NCBI RefSeq assembly: GCF_004153685.1
Contig: NZ_SDQD01000004.1
Coordinates: 62,001-126,000, forward strand
Reading direction: 5' to 3'
Origin: Pollutimonas harenae
GTDB lineage: Bacteria > Pseudomonadota > Gammaproteobacteria > Burkholderiales > Burkholderiaceae_B
Length of the DNA stretch: 64,000 nt
Numbering within the stretch: the stretch's first letter is position 1; the number at the start of each line of letters is the position of its first letter. Shown one piece after another: positions 36,243 through 45,202 of the stretch. The notes below the pieces were generated by a model. The model did no database searches. It had not been told where the DNA came from and saw only the letters and a program-made list of their open reading frames with translations. Made by a program: the position numbers and the translations under genes.

Positions 36243-37334
36243 ATGGCTTTGCAATGTGGCATTGTTGGTTTACCCAACGTCGGAAAATCAACCCTTTTCA
36301 ATGCGGTGACCAAGGCCGGCATCGCTGCCGAAAATTACCCCTTTTGCACCATCGAGCCTAATGTAGGTGTGGTCGAAGTCCCTGATGTGCGCCTGGCTGC
36401 ACTAGCCGACATCGTCAAGCCCGAGCGGATATTGCCGGCCGTGGTCGAGTTCGTTGATATTGCTGGGCTGGTGGCAGGTGCTTCCAAGGGTGAGGGCCTG
36501 GGCAATCAGTTTCTGGCCAATATTCGCGAAACCGACGCCATCGTGCACGTGGTGCGCTGCTTTGAAGATGAGAATGTCATTCACGTTGCCGGCCGTATCG
36601 ATCCGATTTCTGACATTGAGGTCATCAATACCGAACTGGCCCTGGCCGACCTGGCCTCGGCCGAAAAGGCGCTGCAGCGCAACCAGAAAACCGCCCGGGC
36701 CGGTGACAAAGACGCCATCAAGATGGTGGCTTTACTCGAAAAAATCATTCCTGTGCTGAACGAGGCACGCCCGGTGCGCTCACTGGGCCTCGATGACGAC
36801 GACCTGGCGCTTATCAAGCCCTTTTGCTTTATCACTGCCAAGCGCTGCATGTATGTCGCCAATGTCAAGGAAGACGGCTTCGAAAACAACGAGCACTTGG
36901 CTGCAGTCCAAAAATACGCCGAGGCCGAGAATGCCCCGGTTGTGGCTGTATGCGCCGCCGTCGAAGCCGAAATTGCCGAACTCGATGACGAAGATAAAAG
37001 CGTTTTCCTGGCCGATATGGGCATGGATGAGCCCGGCTTGAACCGTGTGATCCGGGCTGCTTATAGTTTGCTGGGCCTGCAAACCTATTTCACCGCGGGC
37101 GTCAAAGAGGTGCGTGCCTGGACCATCCTGATTGGCGACACCGCTCCCAGGGCGGCAGGCGTCATTCACACCGATTTCGAGCGCGGCTTCATCCGTGCTC
37201 AAACTATTGCCTTTGATGACTTCATTGCCTGCAAGGGAGAGCAAGGCGCCAAGGAAGCCGGCAAGATGCGGGCCGAGGGTAAAGAGTACGTGGTGAAAGA
37301 CGGAGATGTGCTGAACTTTTTGTTTAATGTGTAA
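36243..37334 (+). CDS. ychF: Redox-regulated ribosome-binding ATPase YchF (Obg-like)
   Basis: A 363-residue P-loop protein of the OLA1/YchF family, which binds ribosomes and hydrolyses ATP. It has the P-loop [18 protein letters not shown], the switch [22 protein letters not shown], the coiled-coil insert (about 130-200) and a C-terminal TGS domain ending [12 protein letters not shown]. The pth-ychF neighbourhood is widely conserved in bacteria. Confidence 0.96.
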   Translation: MALQCGIVGLPNVGKSTLFNAVTKAGIAAENYPFCTIEPNVGVVEVPDVRLAALADIVKPERILPAVVEFVDIAGLVAGASKGEGLGNQFLANIRETDAIVHVVRCFEDENVIHVAGRIDPISDIEVINTELALADLASAEKALQRNQKTARAGDKDAIKMVALLEKIIPVLNEARPVRSLGLDDDDLALIKPFCFITAKRCMYVANVKEDGFENNEHLAAVQKYAEAENAPVVAVCAAVEAEIAELDDEDKSVFLADMGMDEPGLNRVIRAAYSLLGLQTYFTAGVKEVRAWTILIGDTAPRAAGVIHTDFERGFIRAQTIAFDDFIACKGEQGAKEAGKMRAEGKEYVVKDGDVLNFLFNV

Positions 37335-37374
37335 GCCCAATCTAAAACTGGAGTCGGGTTAATCAAGTCGTATT

Positions 37375-37408
37375 AATGGGGTATTCACGTATGCAATACC
37401 CCATTTTT
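37375..37408 (+). terminator. Intrinsic terminator after ychF
   Basis: AATGGGGTATT (37375-37385) and AATACCCCATT (37395-37405) form a perfect 11-bp stem with a 9-base loop, followed by T residues. It ends about 26 bp before the next gene. Confidence 0.85.
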
Positions 37409-37433
37409 TGAGTCCATGGCCAAAGGAAAGAAT

Positions 37434-37775
37434 ATGAACGAAGTCGACGTCACTCCTGATCTTAAATCTCAAAAAACGCTGACTACCATTATTTATGCGC
37501 TGTATGCTGCGTCGTTCTTTCTGGCGATCACAGCCATCGCGGCCATCGTCATCAATTATCTGAAGCAGGACGAGGTGCGCGGTACTTTCCTTGAAAGTCA
37601 TTTTCGCTGGCAGATACGGACTTTCTGGTATGGCGTGCTGTGGGGGGTAATAGGCGCAGTGCTGCTATTTGTTTTTATAGGCTGGTTTGTATTGGTGGCG
37701 AATGCGGTGTGGTTAATTTACCGTCTGGTCAAAGGCTGGCTGAATCTGAACGATAACAAGCCCATGTACGCGTAA
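37434..37775 (+). CDS. Small membrane protein, DUF4870-like
   Basis: A 113-residue protein with three likely membrane segments (about 20-43, 62-86 and 84-100). FLESHFRWQIRTFWYGVLWG between the first two is the 'H-x-R-W-Q' region seen in DUF4870-like proteins. The ATG at 37434 is preceded by AAAGGAAAG. Function unknown. It stands alone between the ychF terminator and a convergent MFS gene. Confidence 0.75.
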   Translation: MNEVDVTPDLKSQKTLTTIIYALYAASFFLAITAIAAIVINYLKQDEVRGTFLESHFRWQIRTFWYGVLWGVIGAVLLFVFIGWFVLVANAVWLIYRLVKGWLNLNDNKPMYA

Positions 37776-37788
37776 GGGCGCCGATTCA

Positions 37789-37813
37789 GGCGGGTATTGG
37801 CTGCTTGCCCGCC
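37789..37813. other. Short GC-rich inverted repeat between convergent genes
   Basis: GGCGGG (37789-37794) and CCCGCC (37808-37813) around a 13-base loop, between the stop of the small membrane protein (37775) and that of the MFS gene (37820). It may aid termination in both directions, but there is no T-run. Confidence 0.35.
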
Positions 37814-37819
37814 GCCTGT

Positions 37820-39100
37820 TTAGCGCCCGCCTGCTGCCGCCGGAGTGGCCAGTGTGAAGCCCTGCAATGGTAGCTTGACCGATACGGCACTGGCTATCAG
37901 CAACAATACCCCGGCGCTGCCAAATGAAACCCAGTGGGTGCCGAAGGTTTCATAACCCCATCCGCCCAGCCACGAGCTGATGGTGCCGCCTATCTGGTGG
38001 CCGAGATACGTCCAGCCGTACAGTATGCCTACTAGCCGCACGCCATAGATATCGGCCAGAATGGCTGACGATAACGCCACGCTGCCGGCCCAGACAATAC
38101 CACCCACCGTGGCGGCCAAATACAGTTCCCACTGGGTGCCCACCATGACCAGGGCAAAAAAGCCCAGCCCGCGTATCAGGTAGATGGTGGCCAGTATGTT
38201 CTTGCGTGGAATGATGTCGGACAGGCGTCCGAGCACCAGGGTACTAAAAATGGCGGAAAACCCAATAAGACCTATGCCGAATGCGCCTGTCATGTGATCA
38301 AAGCCATGGTCCACCAGCATGGGGACTCCGTGCGCACCCAGCAAGTTCATGCTGTAGCCACAGGTAAACAGACCGAAGGCGACTTTCCAGAACGGAGCGG
38401 AACGTACGGCGTCGTGGACTTTCAGCTTGGCATAGGCTTCGGTGGGCGGTAGCGTCCGGGCCGGGCGCGCAGATGACTTGCTTGGTTGATCGGGCAGCAG
38501 ATCGGTCTGGGCTGGGGCATCGTCGCGTATGACCAGGAAGGTCAGCGGCACCGTGACGATGGTGAGAAAGCACGCGAAGCCCAGTAGGGTAGTGCGCCAG
38601 TGCAGCGCGTCGATCATCAGGCTCAGTACTGGCGTGAGGATGGCAATGCCGGCCATTGAACCCGTAGACAGAAAAAACAGGGCCATGCCCCGTTGACGGG
38701 TGAACCAGCGGCTAAGGACTGGTGTAAGCGTGACCGGGCTGACGAAGCCCAGGCCTATAGAGAGCAAGATACCGAATGACAGAAGGAAGCTGATGGGGCC
38801 GGTGGCCCTGACGGCCCATGCTGCAGCGCCCAGCACCAGTGCCACGCCCAGGAGCAGCACAAAGCGCGTGCCGCGCACGGCGACCAGATGCCCTGCTACA
38901 GGCATGGCCAGGCCATAAAACAGCATGCCGATGGCAACGATGCCCGCCAGCATGCTACGGCTAAAGCCAAGATCTTCAGTGATGGGCAGGAAGAAAGGGC
39001 CTATGCCCATGCGCAAACCTACGGTCAGCATGGTCAGTGTGGCGGCGACCGCAACGATATTCCAGCCAAAATACCAGTTGCCGATGCGTGTGCGTGTCAC
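37820..39100 (-). CDS. MFS transporter
   Basis: A 426-residue carrier with 12 predicted membrane helices. RMGIGPFFLPITEDLGFSRS after helix 1, AVRGTRFVLLLG in the first loop and LGRLSDIIPRKN between helices 8 and 9 are MFS signatures of the monocarboxylate/oxalate-formate-like group. The start is GTG at 39100 with GGAG upstream; a TTG at 39127 is in frame but has no site. It lies directly after a LysR gene on the same strand (about 29 bp from the chosen start), so the regulator may control it. Substrate unknown. Confidence 0.85.
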   Translation of the reverse strand: MTRTRIGNWYFGWNIVAVAATLTMLTVGLRMGIGPFFLPITEDLGFSRSMLAGIVAIGMLFYGLAMPVAGHLVAVRGTRFVLLLGVALVLGAAAWAVRATGPISFLLSFGILLSIGLGFVSPVTLTPVLSRWFTRQRGMALFFLSTGSMAGIAILTPVLSLMIDALHWRTTLLGFACFLTIVTVPLTFLVIRDDAPAQTDLLPDQPSKSSARPARTLPPTEAYAKLKVHDAVRSAPFWKVAFGLFTCGYSMNLLGAHGVPMLVDHGFDHMTGAFGIGLIGFSAIFSTLVLGRLSDIIPRKNILATIYLIRGLGFFALVMVGTQWELYLAATVGGIVWAGSVALSSAILADIYGVRLVGILYGWTYLGHQIGGTISSWLGGWGYETFGTHWVSFGSAGVLLLIASAVSVKLPLQGFTLATPAAAGGR

Positions 39101-39129
39101 GGGGTGTCTCCAGTTCGTATTGTGCAATT

Positions 39130-40011
39130 CTACCCGAGCAAGGCCGCTGCGTATCGTTCATAGAGCGCTTGCGTAATAGCTTGTTGACGATTGTCGCGCC
39201 GCTCGATCATTCCGATGTCGCGCGTGGGTGCATCCAAAGAGGAGGGCAAGGGGATTATTCTGATGTCGTTCAGGTCGTCGTCATGCTGTGTCTTGAGCAG
39301 CGGCAATATGGTTACGCCCACTTGGCGACGTACCAGACCCAGCAACTGTTCTATCGTGTTCAATTCAAGAAAATCTTCGGGCATGATGCCCATTTTTTGC
39401 AATACGCGATCAATCTGGCGGCCGGTGTGCTGGCTGCGGTCAAAGCGTAAAAATGGGTGTTGCATCAGGATATCTTGCGGCTGACGGGTGCGTATCGACA
39501 CGTGCGTCATGATGCGCAGGGGTTCTTGGTAAAGCATGGTCCACCGGGTACCTGGATAGCGCCTCCCGGTACCCACCACAAAAGCAGCGTCGAGCTCTCC
39601 GCGAGCGACTTTATGTGTCAGTTCGGCGGATTTTCCAGACACCAGACGTATGCCCAGTTCCTTGTGTTCGCTTTTGAGCTGGGACACGATTTTGGCCAGG
39701 ATGCTCATGCTGGATACGATGGCGCCGATGGTGAGTTGGCCGACAAACTGGCCGGCAGCCTGCTTGGGTTGGCGTATGCGGTCGTAATGATCCAGTAGCG
39801 CCTTGATTTCGGGTAGTAGTTCCTGGCCGGCAGCATTCAGCAAAGCAAGCCGACCGCTGCGGTCAAACAGCACGCGCCCGAACTCTTCTTCCAGGGCGCG
39901 CATCTGCAGGCTGACGGCTGCTTGCGTCAAGCCCACCGCTTCGGCGGCTTCCGAGAAAGACCCCAGCCGTGAAATGGCTACAAAGGTCCGCATGAAGCGA
40001 ATTGAACTCAT
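39130..40011 (-). CDS. LysR-family transcriptional regulator
   Basis: A 293-residue regulator with the N-terminal winged helix (FVAISRLGSFSEAAEAVGLT, QAAVSLQMRALEEEFG) and a C-terminal periplasmic-binding-like effector domain (QLTIGAIVSSMSILAKIVSQ onward). It is divergent from the gamma-glutamyltransferase/ABC operon across 102 bp (40012-40113), the usual arrangement when a LysR protein controls its neighbour, and is upstream of the MFS gene on its own strand. The intergenic region is AT-rich and holds TTAA-TGGT-TTAA (40024-40035), a possible binding site. Confidence 0.9.
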   Translation of the reverse strand: MSSIRFMRTFVAISRLGSFSEAAEAVGLTQAAVSLQMRALEEEFGRVLFDRSGRLALLNAAGQELLPEIKALLDHYDRIRQPKQAAGQFVGQLTIGAIVSSMSILAKIVSQLKSEHKELGIRLVSGKSAELTHKVARGELDAAFVVGTGRRYPGTRWTMLYQEPLRIMTHVSIRTRQPQDILMQHPFLRFDRSQHTGRQIDRVLQKMGIMPEDFLELNTIEQLLGLVRRQVGVTILPLLKTQHDDDLNDIRIIPLPSSLDAPTRDIGMIERRDNRQQAITQALYERYAAALLG

Positions 40012-40113
40012 AAGAAAAACTTGTTAATGGTTTAAGAAATTAAATTGATCTAATGAAAGAAAGATAGTAGCTTATAGGGCTTTGCTTTTACTCGTATTCC
40101 AGGTGTTCGTGTC

Positions 40114-41742
40114 ATGAAAAACTTTAATTGGGCCAATCCCTATCCTTCGATCCGCACGCCTCTGTTTGCGCGCAATGTGGTGTCTACCTCGCATCCGCTG
40201 GCAGCTCAGGCTGGATTACGCATCATGCTCAAAGGCGGCAATGCGATTGATGCGGCCATTGCCGCGGCCGCTACCATTACTTTGGTCGAGCCCGTTTCCT
40301 GTGGCATAGGCGGCGATTGCTTCGCCATCTTGTGGGATGGCAAAAAATTACATGGTTTGAATTCCTCGGGTACAGCGCCGGCCGCCTGGAATGTGGAGTA
40401 TTTCAAGAAGAAATACGGGACCGATTCCAACGGCCTGGCCAAACAGCCCAAACGAGGCTGGGATACAGTCACCGTGCCAGGTGTGGTGGCTGGCTGGGCG
40501 AGCTTGCATGAAAAATTCGGCAAACTGCCGTTCGAAGATTTGTTCGAGCCGGCCATCGAGATTGCGGAGCGTGGTTATGCTGTTCCGCCCGTCGTTGCCG
40601 GGAAATGGGCCAAAGCAGCCGATGAACTGAAAGATCAGCCGGGTTTTGCCCAGGCTTTCATGCCCGATGGCCGAGCCCCCGCTATTGGCGAGCAGTTCAA
40701 GCTGGCCGGTGCAGCCCATACGCTCAAGCGCATAGCCCAGTCCAAGGGCCGTGATTTCTACGAAGGTGAGCTGGCTGAAAAAATAGCGGCTTTTGCCGCA
40801 GAAAACGGTGCCGCGCTCACGCTTGATGACTTGCGTTCTTATCAGCCCGAGTGGGTTGAGCCCATCGCCAAGGATTACCACGGCTACACCTTGCACGAGA
40901 TCCCTCCGAACGGGCAAGGTATTGCCGCATTGATCGCACTGGGTATTGCCGAACGCTTCGATTTGCGCAATGTGCCGGTCGACTCGGTCCGTTCTCAGCA
41001 TATACAAATCGAGGCCATGAAGCTGGCCTTTGCCGACGTTTACCAGTATGTGGCCGATCCCCGCAGCATGCCGGTAACGCCGCTGCAGATGCTGGACGAC
41101 AACTATCTGGACAGTCGCGCCAAGCTGATACGTCTGGACCAGGCGGTGCAGCATGAAGCTGGCCGGCCACATGCCGGCGGTACTATTTATTTGTCGGCCG
41201 CCGACGAAAACGGCATGATGATTTCCTTTATTCAATCCAACTACATGGGCTTTGGCTCGGGCGTGGTTGTGCCGAATACGGGTATCAGCCTGCAGAATCG
41301 TGGCGTCGGTTTTTCGATGGACCCGGTGTCGCCCAATGTGGTCGAAGGCGGAAAAAGGCCTTTCCATACGATTATTCCAGGATTTGTGACCCGTGCGGGC
41401 AAGCCGGTCATGAGCTTTGGTGTCATGGGTGGCGATATGCAGCCTCAGGGGCACTTGCAGACCCTGATCCGCATGATCGATTACGATCAGCAACCTCAGG
41501 CAGCATGCTGCGCACCACGCTGGAAAGTGAATCGTGATTTCACTCTCGATATCGAACCCAATATGGACGGCCAGGTCGTTGATGGCCTCAGGTCACTGGG
41601 ACACCAGATGCATTCGGTCAATGACCCCTATATGGATTTTGGCGCCGGACAATTCATATGGCGTATGTCCGAAAACAATAACGAACATGGTTACGTGGCA
41701 GCCAGCGATGCGCGTCGTGATGGTCAGGCGGTCGGATTTTAA
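40114..41742 (+). CDS. Gamma-glutamyltransferase family protein, no signal peptide
   Basis: A 542-residue Ntn-hydrolase precursor of the GGT/cephalosporin acylase family. The large-subunit motifs are STSHPLAAQAGLRIMLKGGN, PVSCGIGGDCFAILWDG and DTVTVPGVVAGWASLHEKFG. The expected autocleavage Thr is Thr357 in HAGGTIYLSAADENG, leaving a small subunit of about 186 residues with MGFGSGVVVPNTGISLQNRG. Unlike E. coli Ggt it has no signal peptide, so it should act in the cytoplasm. The adjoining ABC importer would bring gamma-glutamyl compounds such as glutathione inside. It is the first gene of a five-gene operon. Confidence 0.87.
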   Translation: MKNFNWANPYPSIRTPLFARNVVSTSHPLAAQAGLRIMLKGGNAIDAAIAAAATITLVEPVSCGIGGDCFAILWDGKKLHGLNSSGTAPAAWNVEYFKKKYGTDSNGLAKQPKRGWDTVTVPGVVAGWASLHEKFGKLPFEDLFEPAIEIAERGYAVPPVVAGKWAKAADELKDQPGFAQAFMPDGRAPAIGEQFKLAGAAHTLKRIAQSKGRDFYEGELAEKIAAFAAENGAALTLDDLRSYQPEWVEPIAKDYHGYTLHEIPPNGQGIAALIALGIAERFDLRNVPVDSVRSQHIQIEAMKLAFADVYQYVADPRSMPVTPLQMLDDNYLDSRAKLIRLDQAVQHEAGRPHAGGTIYLSAADENGMMISFIQSNYMGFGSGVVVPNTGISLQNRGVGFSMDPVSPNVVEGGKRPFHTIIPGFVTRAGKPVMSFGVMGGDMQPQGHLQTLIRMIDYDQQPQAACCAPRWKVNRDFTLDIEPNMDGQVVDGLRSLGHQMHSVNDPYMDFGAGQFIWRMSENNNEHGYVAASDARRDGQAVGF

Positions 41743-41771
41743 ACATCAATAAATCAGTCCAAGGAGACACA

Positions 41772-43286
41772 ATGAAAAAATTACCGGTATTGTTTGGAGC
41801 CCTGTTGCTGGGTGTAGCGGCGGGCGCACAGGCGCAAGAACTGCGCATAGGCATGCAGGACGACCCCGATACGCTCGATCCGCATCGTTCGCGTACTTAT
41901 GCTGCGCGCATTGTGTTCACCTCTATGTGCGACAAGCTGCTCGACATCAACGAAAAGCTGCAGTTTGTGCCCAGGCTGGCCAAATCCTGGTCCTGGGACG
42001 ACAGCAATACCGTACTGACCATGAAACTGCGTGATGATGCCGTGTTTCACGACGGCAGCAAGTTCGATGCGCAGGCGGCCAAGGCCAATCTTGAGCGGGC
42101 CATCACCATGCCCGAAAGCCAGCGCAAGAGCGAGCTGGCATCGGTTGCATCGGTCGAGGCGCCCGACGCTACAACCTTGGTCATCAAGGTCAAGCAGCCC
42201 GATGCGCCCTTGCTGGCACAGTTGTCCGACCGCGCCGGCATGATGTTGTCACCGCAAAGTTTCGCGGGTGCCGACAGTACATCCACAGTAGGGCGTCAGC
42301 CGGTATGTTCGGGCCCATACAAGTTCGTGAAGCGCGTACAGAATGACCGCATTGTTCTCGAAAAATTCGACCAGTACTACGATGCCAAGGAATTTGCCTT
42401 TTCCAAGGTGGTCTTCCTGCCCATCCCCGACTCAACCGTACGCTTGTCCAATTTGCGTTCCGGCGGCATTGATATTCTTGAACGAGCCAATCCCAGCGAT
42501 ATTCCGCAAATCAAGGAAGATGCCAACCTGGTGTTCAAGCCGGTTACCGGACTGGGGTTCCGCCAGTTCATGTTCAATGTCAGCAATGGCGAAGGTGCCA
42601 AAGACAACCCATTTGCCGATAAGCGCGTGCGCCAGGCGTTTCAGCTGACCATAGACCGCAGCGCTATCAGCGAGGTCATCGGAGGCGGACTTTTCCCGCC
42701 GGCACAACAACCTTTTCCACTGGCCAGCCCTTACCTGAGCGACAAATTCCCGGTTGTAAAGCCTGATATTGCCAAAGCCAAGGCTTTGCTGAAAGAAGCC
42801 GGCATGGAAACAGTGCAAGCCCAGCTTACGTTTGCCAATAACACCATTGAGGCTTCCACAGCCGAAATCGTACAGGCCATGGCCGCTCAGGCGGGCATCC
42901 AGCTGAGCCTGCGTCCCACCGAATACGCCGCCATGTTGGCTGAGTCTTCCAAGGGGAATTTCCAGATGGATATGCGCGGTTGGTCGGGCCGGGTTGATCC
43001 TGACGGCAATATTTTCTCGTTTGTGACTTGCAAAGGCACCTTGAACGATAGCAAGTACTGCAACCCAAAAGTTGACGAACTGCTGACCAAGGCGCGTACT
43101 GTATCTGACGAAGCTAAGCGCAAAGAGATCTACGATCAGGCGCAAGCCATTCTGCAAGAAGACATGCCCAGCATGTATATCTATTACCAACCCTGGTTCT
43201 TTGCCACCAGCAAGAAAGTCCAGGGCTTTGAACCATTCCCCGACGGTATGATCCGTTTGCGTGGCGTTACTTTGTCGGCCAGCTAA
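41772..43286 (+). CDS. ABC-transporter periplasmic substrate-binding protein, family 5 (GsiB/DppA-like)
   Basis: A 504-residue SBP_bac_5 protein with a clear signal peptide (KKLPVLFGALLLGVAAG, cleavage likely after AQA, about residue 22). The mature start ELRIGMQDDPDTLDPHRSRT and GRQPVCSGPYKFVKRVQNDR are typical of peptide/glutathione-binding proteins, as is FNVSNGEGAKDNPFADKRVR. The start has AAGGAGA upstream. It sits between ggt and the permease genes, which supports glutathione or gamma-glutamyl peptides as ligand, though dipeptides or opines remain possible. Confidence 0.88.
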   Translation: MKKLPVLFGALLLGVAAGAQAQELRIGMQDDPDTLDPHRSRTYAARIVFTSMCDKLLDINEKLQFVPRLAKSWSWDDSNTVLTMKLRDDAVFHDGSKFDAQAAKANLERAITMPESQRKSELASVASVEAPDATTLVIKVKQPDAPLLAQLSDRAGMMLSPQSFAGADSTSTVGRQPVCSGPYKFVKRVQNDRIVLEKFDQYYDAKEFAFSKVVFLPIPDSTVRLSNLRSGGIDILERANPSDIPQIKEDANLVFKPVTGLGFRQFMFNVSNGEGAKDNPFADKRVRQAFQLTIDRSAISEVIGGGLFPPAQQPFPLASPYLSDKFPVVKPDIAKAKALLKEAGMETVQAQLTFANNTIEASTAEIVQAMAAQAGIQLSLRPTEYAAMLAESSKGNFQMDMRGWSGRVDPDGNIFSFVTCKGTLNDSKYCNPKVDELLTKARTVSDEAKRKEIYDQAQAILQEDMPSMYIYYQPWFFATSKKVQGFEPFPDGMIRLRGVTLSAS

Positions 43287-43378
43287 ACCGATATAAACCC
43301 TGGCCGTGTTGCTTGCATGTCGTAGCCTCCTGGCTGCGGCATGCACGACGGGCTTCTGGGCCAGCGGAATTTCATCGC

Positions 43379-44323
43379 ATGTTCAAGCTTATTTTGCGCC
43401 GTATCATTGTTGCCGTCCCCACGCTGATACTGGTTTCCATCATTATTTTTGGCCTGCAGAAAATTCTGCCGGGCGATCCGGTTCTGGCTATGGCCGGCGA
43501 AGAGCGCGATCCGGCTGTCTTGAATTTTCTACGAGAAAAATACCGGCTCAACGATCCCCTGCACGAGCAATATTTTGCCTGGGTGCAAGAAGTGGCGAAG
43601 GGTAATCTGGGTATTTCGCTGCGTACCGATATTCCAGTCACCACCCTGATTGCGCAGAAGCTGCCGGTCACGTTCCAACTGGCGGTCATGGCCATGTTCT
43701 TTGCCCTGCTGGTGGGTATTCCGCTCGGAATACTGGCGGCGGTGCGCAAGGGGACGCGTGTCGAATTTGCCGCCAACCTATTTGCGCTGTCGGGCATGTC
43801 GATTCCCAATTTCTGGCTGGGTATCATTCTGATCATGATTGTTTCGGTGTGGCTGGGGTGGCTGCCTGCTTCGGGTTATGTGCCGCCCAGTACCAATTTC
43901 GGGCTTTCCGTGAAAACCATGCTGATGCCTGCCGTGGTGCTGTCTACGGCGCTCAGCGCCTACCTGATGCGGCATACCCGCTCCGCCATGCTGGAGGCGC
44001 TCAATGCAGACTATGTGCGCACGGCCAGGGCCAAAGGCGCGTCCGAAAAAATAGTGGTGCTGCGTCATGCCTTGCGCAACGCCCTGATGCCTATCGTAAC
44101 CTTGGTGACCATACTGTTTGGCGAGCTCTTGGCTGGGGCGGTCCTGACCGAGCAGATCTTTGGTATTCCGGGGTTCGGCAAGTTGCTGGTTGATGCGGTT
44201 TTCAATCGTGACTACGCAGTCGTGCAGGGAGTCGTCCTGTGCATTGCGATCGGCTTTATTGTCCTGACCCTTGTGGCCGATATTCTGTACACATTGATTA
44301 ATCCACGCTTGAGGTACGCATGA
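43379..44323 (+). CDS. ABC-transporter permease, DppB/GsiC family
   Basis: A 314-residue inner-membrane permease with six helices and the BPD_transp_1 domain. The N-terminus FKLILRRIIVAVPTLILVSI and the EAA-loop region YVRTARAKGASEKIVVLRHA LRNAL are family-typical. The ATG at 43379 gives normal length; a longer frame from 43313 lacks similarity. The 92-bp stretch before it (43287-43378) shows nothing definite. It overlaps the next permease gene by 4 bp (ATGA). Confidence 0.9.
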   Translation: MFKLILRRIIVAVPTLILVSIIIFGLQKILPGDPVLAMAGEERDPAVLNFLREKYRLNDPLHEQYFAWVQEVAKGNLGISLRTDIPVTTLIAQKLPVTFQLAVMAMFFALLVGIPLGILAAVRKGTRVEFAANLFALSGMSIPNFWLGIILIMIVSVWLGWLPASGYVPPSTNFGLSVKTMLMPAVVLSTALSAYLMRHTRSAMLEALNADYVRTARAKGASEKIVVLRHALRNALMPIVTLVTILFGELLAGAVLTEQIFGIPGFGKLLVDAVFNRDYAVVQGVVLCIAIGFIVLTLVADILYTLINPRLRYA

Positions 44324-45198
44324 CGACACACGCACTTCAAGGGTCGGCCACTGTGCCAGCAAAACGCCGCAATCGCGCCTGGGCCAAGTTCCGGCGCAGC
44401 CGTTCTGCCCTTTTGGGGGCGGCGATTGTGCTCCTGTTTGTGTTATTGGCCATATTGGCTCCGCTGATTGCGGCCTATGATCCGGCTCAGGTCAGCTTTA
44501 CCGCCATACGCAAGGCACCTTCCATGGCTCACTGGCTGGGCACTGATGAGCTGGGACGTGATATTTTCAGCCGCATGGTGTTCGGTGCGCGTGCGTCCTT
44601 GCTGGCAGGCATGTGTTCGGTGTTGATTGCCTTGGCGGTAGGCGTGCCGTTTGGCTTGCTGGCCGGCTATTTTGGCGGTTTGGTCGATGGCTGCATTTCT
44701 CGTGCCACCGAAGCCTTGCTTTCGATTCCCTTTCTGATCCTGGCGATTGCTCTGGCTGCCTTTCTTGGGCCCAGCCTGGTCAATGCCATGATAGCCATTG
44801 GGGTATCGGCTGCGCCCCTGTTCATACGCCTGGCGCGCGGCCAAGTGCTGGCCATCAAGAACGAAGACTACGTGCAGAGCACGCGCTCGCTAGGCGCGTC
44901 GAACACGCGGATCATCTTGCGGCATATATTGCCTAATGTCATGCCAGCCCTGATTGTGCAGGCCACCATCATGATTGCAAGCGCTATTATCGCCGAGGCC
45001 AGCCTGTCGTTCCTGGGCCTGGGCCTGCAGCCGCCAAATCCGTCCTGGGGTTCCATGCTCAATACGGCCAAGAATTTCATGAGCCAGGCCCCCTGGATGT
45101 CGATCTTCCCGGGTTCGGCCATTTTCCTGGTGGTGTTTGGATTCAATTTGCTGGGGGACGGTCTGCGTGACGCCCTGGATCCGCGTCAGAGTCATTAA
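44320..45198 (+). CDS. ABC-transporter permease, DppC/GsiD family
   Basis: A 292-residue permease pairing with the upstream one. It has the oligopeptide-permease N-terminal domain ([20 protein letters not shown]), [20 protein letters not shown], the EAA loop around [23 protein letters not shown], and [20 protein letters not shown] at the C-terminus. Its ATG lies in the stop of the previous gene and the ATPase gene follows after 4 bp. Confidence 0.91.
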   Translation: MTTHALQGSATVPAKRRNRAWAKFRRSRSALLGAAIVLLFVLLAILAPLIAAYDPAQVSFTAIRKAPSMAHWLGTDELGRDIFSRMVFGARASLLAGMCSVLIALAVGVPFGLLAGYFGGLVDGCISRATEALLSIPFLILAIALAAFLGPSLVNAMIAIGVSAAPLFIRLARGQVLAIKNEDYVQSTRSLGASNTRIILRHILPNVMPALIVQATIMIASAIIAEASLSFLGLGLQPPNPSWGSMLNTAKNFMSQAPWMSIFPGSAIFLVVFGFNLLGDGLRDALDPRQSH

Positions 45199-45202
45199 CG
45201 CT